Shown here in pieces: positions 57,075-64,000 of a stretch of 64,000 nucleotides of DNA. The notes below the pieces were generated by a model, which worked only from the letters and a program-made list of their open reading frames with translations, ran no database searches and had not been told where the DNA came from. The stretch is from Dipteronia dyeriana. Taxonomy: Eukaryota; Streptophyta; Magnoliopsida; Sapindales; Sapindaceae. Positions within the stretch are counted from its first letter, which is position 1, and each line of letters starts with the position of its first letter. The DNA lies in assembly GCA_032871835.1 (NCBI GenBank), contig CM065296.1, positions 115,330,146 through 115,394,145 on the forward strand, written 5' to 3'. Position numbers and translations under genes: made by a program.

Positions 57075-57193
57075 CCCAATTGTGACAATGGAGTTAATGC
57101 ATACCTACCTTCCTCTTCCTCTCTCACTCTCTGATCATTAGCTAGCTAAAACAACCAATTAATCAAGCCACAGCACCCCTCAAAATCTCTCCA

Positions 57194-57508
57194 ATGGCCA
57201 ATCTCATTTTCACAACTGCCTTTCTTCTTGTACTGATCATCTCCTCTTATGGAATCATATCAACCGAAGGAAGGCTTATTGCGAGAGCTTATGAGAGAAG
57301 TGTCGAGAGTGGACATGATCATATGATTATCAACTTTCGTCGCAACGTTTTAGAAGATGGATCAGAATTTCGTGAACCAAGCACATCATCAGCTAGTGGT
57401 AGTGTTAGTCATTTTGATGTGCAGGCTGATATGAATACCGATGACTTTCGTCCCACCGAACCAGGCCACAGCCCCGGTGCTGGTCACTCCAACGGACCTA
57501 GAAGCTAG
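57194..57508 (+). CDS. CEP: CEP (C-terminally encoded peptide) precursor
   Basis: Intronless, 104 residues. Residues 1-~24 form a hydrophobic signal peptide (LIFTTAFLLVLIISSYG). A variable charged and Ser-rich middle follows. Near the end lies one CEP domain, D84-FRPTEPGHSPGAG-H98, which fits the family signature DFRPTxPGxSPGxGH. The precursor should enter the secretory path and be cut to a 15-residue peptide, usually hydroxylated on prolines. In Arabidopsis and Medicago such peptides signal through CEPR-type receptor kinases in nitrogen status and root development; the role of this copy is inferred. There is a six-residue tail (SNGPRS) after the domain. A TATA box lies at 57067, and overlapping AATAAA signals at 57694-57703. 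No lesion. Confidence 0.93.
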   Translation: MANLIFTTAFLLVLIISSYGIISTEGRLIARAYERSVESGHDHMIINFRRNVLEDGSEFREPSTSSASGSVSHFDVQADMNTDDFRPTEPGHSPGAGHSNGPRS

Positions 57509-57693
57509 AAGGGAAGGTCCTAACTGAAAAACACACAGACATATTATATATAATTATATATATGCTTTCAGTTTTATGTATGGTCTCTTGCATGTGGAAT
57601 AATTATCATGTAATGGCTTCTGTGTTAAATATGTAGTTTACTACATATTATTTCTCTTTAATTTGTATTTGTAAATCATTTCAATATGTCATG

Positions 57694-57703
57694 AATAAAT
57701 AAA
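57694..57703 (+). terminator. Polyadenylation signal candidates of the CEP gene
   Basis: Two overlapping AATAAA words about 190 bases after the stop codon; this is a usual plant near-upstream element. Actual cleavage is not visible. Confidence 0.45.
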
Positions 57704-57829
57704 GTGATCATCAGATCATGATTTGTGTATATTCTCGGTTGAAGGCTAATTATGTGTTCGAATATTCGCCTATGTATAGGTCATGTTACATTAATAACTT
57801 TTGGGACAACTAAAAGATGTATTATCATG

Positions 57830-58440
57830 TCTTTTTTAGGTTTCAATCCTTGATGTGACTTCATCATCAAAACTGTGATATTTTGACCTTAATTATTTTT
57901 CCAAGTTCCTTTTTCAGTCCACAGATCAGACCACAATTGCAACATAGAAATCTTGATAATAACATCTCTAATATTGTTTGCCATAAATTAATTAATTAGA
58001 TATTTTTTATTTCCAAAAACCTAAGGCAAAATTTTTTTAAAAACTTTATTTTTCTCATGGTCTCTGATATATATCCTTCCCGAGTTCGTCCTCATGATCC
58101 TCTTCGAGCATGGATCAGTTTGTTCAAGCCATCGCTATCGCCATCAAAATCGCCACTATCAAATGTGGAGGTTGTTTTGTAGTAACATATTAACCTTGTA
58201 TTAGAATTGACCCATCTTTGCTCACAAATCAAGCCAAATTAATCTCAAGCGAAGTTAGAGCGTAGTTGGCCCTCACGTCACAAATAAATTAAGAAGTACT
58301 GTCTCATTGTAGGTTTCAAACTGTAAGTGACTTCGTTATCAAAACTGAGAAATATAGCTGGACTTCTCTGTCAAGTTGAATTTTCAGTCCATTAACCACA
58401 ATTGCAAAACATAATTAAAGTCGGAATCTTTGATATAGTT
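57830..58440. repeat. Diverged direct repeat, two ~130-bp copies
   Basis: 57838-57960 and 58311-58440 share AGGTTTCAA, GTGACTTC.T.ATCAAAACTG, TTTTCAGTCCA and CCACAATTGCAA in the same order. The origin is unknown and the DNA between them is AT-rich. Confidence 0.6.

Positions 58441-58446
<6 letters not shown>

Positions 58447-58472
<26 letters not shown>
58447..58472. repeat. (AAT)n microsatellite
   Basis: About nine AAT units. Confidence 0.9.
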
Positions 58473-58694
58473 GGAATATTGATAATTACTTATATTTTTA
58501 TTTCCTAGTATATTTTTGGTTTAATATTAAAAACACCCCCTCAGCTTTGAACTATTATTGGATGTCTAGATAAAAATACTTTTATTTTGTAAAAGTCGAA
58601 GAGTATAATATTCAATTCACATAATTAAAGCTTAAATATGAGCATTTTAGACTTTTAAATATCGAAACTCAATCAATTGAATCATTTCCACATG

Positions 58695-59079
58695 TGTTAG
58701 ACCTTTGATCTTTGACCCTTGATCTTTGATCAAGTGTAATCTCAGTCACATCAGCCTAAGATAACTATAAGATTATGCAGTCCAGATGAAGACATTCTCT
58801 AGTCTTCAAATAGAGTTTCCGGTAGCTAATCAAAGTTAATCATAATAGAGTCCATATATCAACTCTATCAAGCCAATGACATAGTGATATGTAGGATTCT
58901 GTTACCACAATTTAAGGAAAGTTGTTAGGAGCTCTCATTGTAATAATCATATTGTATAAAGTCTTATACTATCAAATATCATGATTCATTTGTCCTCAAT
59001 AATATTACAGAGCTTTTTTTTTTTCATTTTCTCTCTGTTTTCTCTCTGTTTTGTTTTTGATTCACTAAGCTTTCTTTCA
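58695..59079 (+). repeat. 5' LTR of the plus-strand copia element (start inferred)
   Basis: The right edge is set by the primer-binding site. The left edge is the best TGTTAG in range, giving ~385 bp. A TATA-like TTGTATAAAG lies near 58952. Confidence 0.5.
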
Positions 59080-59106
59080 TAGTATCAGAGCAATAGACTT
59101 GTAGTT

Positions 59107-60030
59107 ATGGCAGATCGATCCGAAGCTAGTCCTGTGGAAAGATCTGAAGCGGTTCATGAGCTTAACAACTCAAGTTCACAGTCGTCAAAGTCTCAGATCT
59201 CAACACTCACTTCCAATCTGAATTTTAAGCTTCTGATCAAGCTTGATCAGAAGAACTATAAAATCTCCAAGTGCTTTCGATCGTTCGAGCTTTTGATTTG
59301 AAGGATTTCGTGATAAATCCAAGCAAGTGTCCATCACAGTTCAAGCAGGTTCGTCGTGGAAATTCTAATGAAATTGAGCAGATCTTGAATGAAGTCTATG
59401 TTGCATGGAAGAAGACCGATTAGTTACTGGTTTGTTGGCTTTTTCCACGTTGAGTGAAGTTGTTTTTGATCAGGTAACACATTGCTTAACTTCCTATGAC
59501 ATATGGAAAACTCTTGAAAATCTATTTGCTCAACAATTTAAAGCAAGAGCATTACAACTAAGTCATGAACTTCAAAACACCAAGAAAGGTTCCATGTCAA
59601 TTGGTGAATACATCTTGAAATGAAAACAATTAGTGAAAATCTAGCTGCTGCTAGTCAGCCTATCACTGAAGAAGAATTAATTTCATAAGTTCTTAGTGGA
59701 ATTGGCTTTGAATACGATATTGTTGTCGATAATGTACCTGCTAGGCAATGACTAATTTCGTTGGAAGAGGTTCAATTCCTCTTGATGAGCCATGAGAGTA
59801 GACTTGCACAACACAACACTATGTCAACTGTAGAGATTAATGCACAAGCAAACTAATCAAATTTTAGAGGAAATAATATGAAAGGAGGCAGATCTCGAAG
59901 AGGCAGAGGACGTTGACGAAATGGTGGAAGAGGTTTAAGATTTGTGTGTCAGTTGTGTGGAAAGGTTGGACATGTTGTCTCATCTTGTTACAAGAGGTTT
60001 GATCAGACATTTTCATGGTTGAGTATCTAG
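59107..60030 (+). pseudogene. Copia gag (decayed)
   Basis: ATG at 59107 (MADRSEASPVERSEAV...). The core gag is in shifting frames (59405-59623 with TSYDIWKTLENLFAQQ and GSMSIGEYI), then an RG-rich segment and an intact CX2CX4HX4C zinc knuckle at about 59945-59990 (CQLCGKVGHVVSSC). At least three stops or frame changes. Confidence 0.75.
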
Positions 60031-60155
60031 AGCATGCCACAACAACAGCAGAATAATAACAACCAAATTTTGCATAAAATGGACAATTTGGTGGAGGTCA
60101 GTATGCTGGTAATAATCATAAAAATGGTGGACATTACCAAGCTCACATGAGTTAG

Positions 60156-63100
60156 ATGCAAGGCTATACTGGCTATGTTGGAAATGTGAATCCTATTGCT
60201 CTTATTGCCTCTCCAAACACAGTTATAGATCCATCTTGGTATGTGGATAATGGCGCCACAAACCACAAAACAGCTAATATGCATAACATCTCTCAAAAGT
60301 CGGATTACAAGGGAACTGATAAACTCTCAGAAGGTAACGATGCTAAACTTTACATTTCTCATATTAGTTCTTTAATTGTTGTCTCACACACAGCACCACA
60401 AACACCTTTATTTCTACATAACATCTTGCATGTTTCAACTATCACTAAAAATCTGCTTAGCATATCTCAATTTATAAAGGATAATGATGTTGTTGTTGAT
60501 GAGTTTAATTCTGAATCTTGTGCTATTAAGGATAAGAAATCAAGGAAGGTTCTTTTGCAAGGGGGTTTAAAAAATGGCTTCTATAAGCTGGACCTTTCAA
60601 CAACTGATCTAGAGTCAAGTTCATCAAAGCTTCAAGCTTTTTTGTTGTTAAATTCTGTGTCTAAGTGTTCTTGTTCTAGTTCTCAGTCAAGTTCTATTTT
60701 ACCTTGTAATAATTGTGTTGCTAAAATTCCTTGTATTTCACCTAATGCTAGAGTGAATGACAAATGTGTTGTATCAGATGGTTCTCATCTAAATACTTCA
60801 TATCAGTCACCAAATTCAGCTTTTCTTGTAAACAGAACAATACATGCAAGGCCATGTAATGAGTTTATGTCTGAAAAACATGGTGATATTCTATCAGTTG
60901 GCATATCAAACTTGGTCATCTTTCGTTTTCCATTCTTAAACAAGTGTTAAGAAAACTTGATAGGCCATGTAAAACATCATCTTCTTTGGATTTTTGTGAT
61001 GCCTGTCAATATAGGAAGGTTTATCAACAACCATTTGGCTCTTCACAGACTGTGTACAAGACCCCTTTAGATATGATATTCACTGATATATAGGGATCCT
61101 CTCCATATCAGTCTAGTCAGATATTATGATCACTTTGTGGATGCCCATTCTAGGTTTACTTAGATTTACCGTTTACAAGCTAAATCGCAGGTTAACGGAA
61201 CTTTTATTAGTTTTCAAAATCATATTGAATTAGCTTTTGACATGAAAATAAAGTGTGTGCAAAGTGATTGGGGTGATGGATATAGACCTTTGGACCAACA
61301 CCTTAGTCAACTAGGGGTAACTTTTAGACATCCTTGTCCTCTTATACACTAGAAAATGAGATTTCTGAATGCAAACACAGGCATATAGTTGAAGTTGGAT
61401 TGACACTTCTTGATCAAGCTCAACTGCCTACGACATTCTGATAAGGGTGTGTAAAAAATCGTCAAACTGAACCATACCGACCAACCCAACCCATAAAGTT
61501 TAGGTTGGTTCGATTACAAATATAAAAAATGGGTGGGTGGGTCGGTTTGTCTTTTGGACAAACCGATTAAAGGTGGTTCGGTTTGGGTTGAGTAACATAA
61601 TTCTCCAACCCAAACCAAACCACATATTTTAAAAAGTAAAACTAAAATATAAAAATTCACCTACGTTTTCTATTTAGTCTATGTTTTATAACTTGTACCG
61701 ATTACTTTAAACTTTTATAATTTATTTATTTGTTTTGATACAATTCTTCTGATTGATTGATGTATCAGGGTTTCAAAAGTATAGATACTGTCAAACATGT
61801 CTTCAATTGGCAATTACTCATTTTACTTTTCTATACTTCCTTTATATTTCTATATATATAATTAATATTTCATGTTATGATTATTTTATTTAAATATTTT
61901 TTATAATATAATACCAAAAATAAAATATTTTTGAGTTCAAATATAAACCGATAAACCAATCCAAATCAACCCATTTTTTTTTTGGTTTGAATCGGTTTGA
62001 AAAATCATATTGGTTTGGGTTGGGTTGAAATATAGCCAAACCGATCTATATTGGTTTGGTTTGACATTGAGCTTCAACCTAAACCAAACCGAAAACACAC
62101 ACCCCTACATTCTGGTGGGATGCTTTTCATACAGCTGTCTATGTTATCAATAGGCTTCCTACTCCTGTTTTAGATCATGTCTCTCCTATTCAAAAGTTGT
62201 TTCATATTTCACCTGATTACAAGTTGTTAAAGGTATTTGGATGTGCTTGTTTTCCATTCTTGAGACCATATAATAAGCATAAGTTTCAGTTTCATTCTTC
62301 CAAGTGCATTTTTCTAAGATATAGTGACTCTCATGAAGGGTACAAGTGTTTAAGTTCAACTGGTCATATATACATCTCTAGGGATGTGATTTTAATGAAA
62401 AAGAGTTTCCCTATCAAAGTTTATTTACTTCTCCGCCTGTATCTCAAAATTCTCAGTCTTGTAGTCTTCCATTGTCAGTTTTGTCAAATGCTAAAACATT
62501 GTCTCCTACAAATATTGTTTCTTCATCTAGTCTTGTATCATCCAATTCAACTCTACAAGATCAACAACATCATGACACTACATTTGCACCTGCTATTCCT
62601 TTTATTATTGATTTGCCTTACTCACCTATAACTACAAACACCACTACAATATCTCAGTCCACTAGACCCGATATTCCAGCTCCTATAGCCTCTACACATC
62701 CAATGTTAACCAAATTAAAAACCGGTCATCTTAAGTCCAGAACCTTCATTACACACTCTTTTAGTATATTAAAGTGATCCCCATTGGAAGTTAGCTATGG
62801 ATGATGAGTTTGCAGCTTTAATAAGAAATCGAACATGAATCTTGGCTCCAAAAAAGGCAAACATGAATGTGGTTGCCAATAAGTGGGTATATAGAGTTAA
62901 ATACAATCAAGATGGGTCAATTCAAAGGCACAAGGCAAAGACTTGTTGCCAGAGGATTTCATCAAACGACAAGTATTGATTATTTGGAAACTTTCAGCCT
63001 TGTGGTAAAGTCTTCAACCATTAGAGTAATCTTATCTTTAGTTGTTGTTCATAATTGGGAAATCAAGCAATTAGACATCAATAATGCATTTCTCAATGTA

Positions 63101-64000
63101 GAATTGGAGGAGAATGTTTAATGGATTAGCCGGAAGGTTAAGTGAGTTCTACATATCCTCAACATGTTTGTAAGCTTGTGATGTCTATTTATGAGTTTAA
63201 ATAAGGTCCAAGAGCTTGGTATGAGAAGCTTAAATCAACACTAGAGATGTTAGGGTTTGTAAATTCAAAGGCTGATACATCTATGTTTTTTTTCAAGAAC
63301 ACAAAGAGTATTGTTTTTCTTTTAGTATATGTGGACGATATTCTCTTGATAGGGAATGACAAAGAACTGCTCAAACGTGTTGCTGTGATCTCAACAAGAA
63401 TTTTTCTCTTAAGGATCTAGGTGAACTCAGCTATTTTTTAGGTTTTGAATCTACAAGAAATGGTCAAGGTATCCGTCTAACCCAAAGCAAGTATGCAGTT
63501 GATTTGCTCAAAAAGTCTAACATGATTAATTGTATTTTATGTCTAACACCTATGAGCACTGGAAACAAGCTTACTCGATCTGATGAGGAACCTTTTTGCA
63601 AAACCAATCCTTTATAGAAGTATTGTGGGAGCTCTACAGTATCTTACTCTGACACACCCAGATATTTCTTTTACAGTTAATAGGCTTAGTCAATATTTGG
63701 TGACTCCAACAATGGTCCATTGGTAGGCTTGCAAAAGAATTCTAAGATACATCAAGGGTACTTTGGATTTTGGTTTTAGTTTTAGACCCCTTTGATAAGG
63801 TTCCTCTCTTAAGCTTGAAGAGTTTTCAGATACTGATTGGGCCAGCAATTTGGATGATAGGAAATCCATAAGTGGATGGTGTATGTATCTTGGAGGAAAT
63901 CTAATTTCATGGAGTTCTAGGTAGCAAAAGGTGTTGCCTAGATCCATCTGTAAGGTTGAGTATAAAGCCTTGGCTTAGGCTACAATAGATGTTGTCGGTT
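60156..64000 (+). pseudogene. Copia pol (decayed, interrupted by a hAT)
   Basis: A 264-codon open stretch (60156-60950) has the protease region with DNG where DSG is expected (WYVDNGATNH). The integrase core continues with DHFVDAHSRFT, VQSDWGDGY and later the post-core part on the far side of the hAT (62117 on: AVYVINRLPTP, FGCACFP). Reverse transcriptase 62780-63480 has RHKARLVARGF in shifted frames and an intact YVDD near 63330. RNase H begins ~63825 (SDTDWAS, GGNLISWSS) and is cut at 64000. Confidence 0.8.
61442..62107. mobile_element. hAT-type non-autonomous element inside the copia integrase
   Basis: Ends TAAGGGTGTGT and (complement of the right end) TAGGGGTGTGT, flanked by CATTCTGA (61434-61441) and CATTCTGG (62108-62115), seven of eight matching. 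Subterminal GGTTGGTTCG/AACCAAACC words. Without it the integrase reading (LPTTF then WDAFHTAV) joins up. Confidence 0.9.

Larger units (their letters stand above)
58695..64000 (+). mobile_element. Ty1/copia retrotransposon, plus strand, cut by the window end
   Basis: Probable 5' LTR 58695-59079 (TGTTAG...CTTTCA), primer-binding-like TAGTATCAGAGC at 59080-59091 (one change from the tRNA-iMet match), gag, protease, integrase, reverse transcriptase and RNase H in copia order; the window stops inside RNase H. Stops and frame changes are frequent. A hAT element (61442-62107) has inserted into the integrase region. The 3' LTR lies outside, so completeness and target duplication cannot be judged. 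Confidence 0.85.

Noticed and set aside
1..64000. tRNA, rRNA and CRISPR arrays
   Set aside because: No full tRNA cloverleaf or rRNA text was recognised; the only tRNA-like piece is the SINE head at 49440-49504. Tandem repeats here have no CRISPR-type repeat-spacer form, as expected for plant nuclear DNA.

Overview
This window is nuclear DNA of a flowering plant, most likely a eudicot. It is AT-rich, has GT-AG introns with plant-type genes (PPR proteins, a CEP peptide precursor, a plastid HO2-type heme oxygenase) and is packed with plant transposons (Ty1/copia, chromodomain Ty3/gypsy, hAT, PIF/Harbinger, Mutator-like, a tRNA-type SINE). I cannot name the species.

Layout. 22-1672: Mutator-like element with long inverted ends. 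2108-3396: mitochondrial-type PPR gene (like Arabidopsis At1g80150) broken by an in-frame stop and a 32-bp duplication. 3676-10042: complete but dead Tnt1-like copia element, minus strand, with ATGGT target duplications. 10985-18225: large intact minus-strand gene of 15 coding exons for a 1020-residue membrane metallophosphoesterase (At4g11800/At4g23000 type). 19765-23608: copia debris, including two copia 5' ends head-to-head (a ~580-bp-arm inverted repeat) and a composite LTR array. 23721-30509: decayed chromodomain gypsy element whose LTRs carry a HindIII-containing minisatellite. 31576-33555: HO2-type heme oxygenase gene, minus strand, apparently disrupted. 33845-36097: intact single-exon PPR-DYW editing factor (At1g71420 type), minus strand. 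36700-54200: a transposon graveyard holding hAT and Myb/SANT-like remnants, four well-delimited hAT elements, a Harbinger element, a solo LTR, a SINE nested in a hAT, a MITE split by a hAT, and several satellites and microsatellites. 57194-57508: intact CEP signalling-peptide precursor with its own TATA box. 58695-64000: plus-strand copia element, cut by the window end and interrupted by a hAT at 61442-62107.

Only three host genes look intact: the metallophosphoesterase, the PPR-DYW protein and the CEP precursor. The At1g80150-like PPR gene and the HO2 gene have good homology over their length but carry lesions. The host genes are not functionally linked. The rest of the window is mostly transposon sequence, and many elements can be placed in insertion order from exact target-site duplications.
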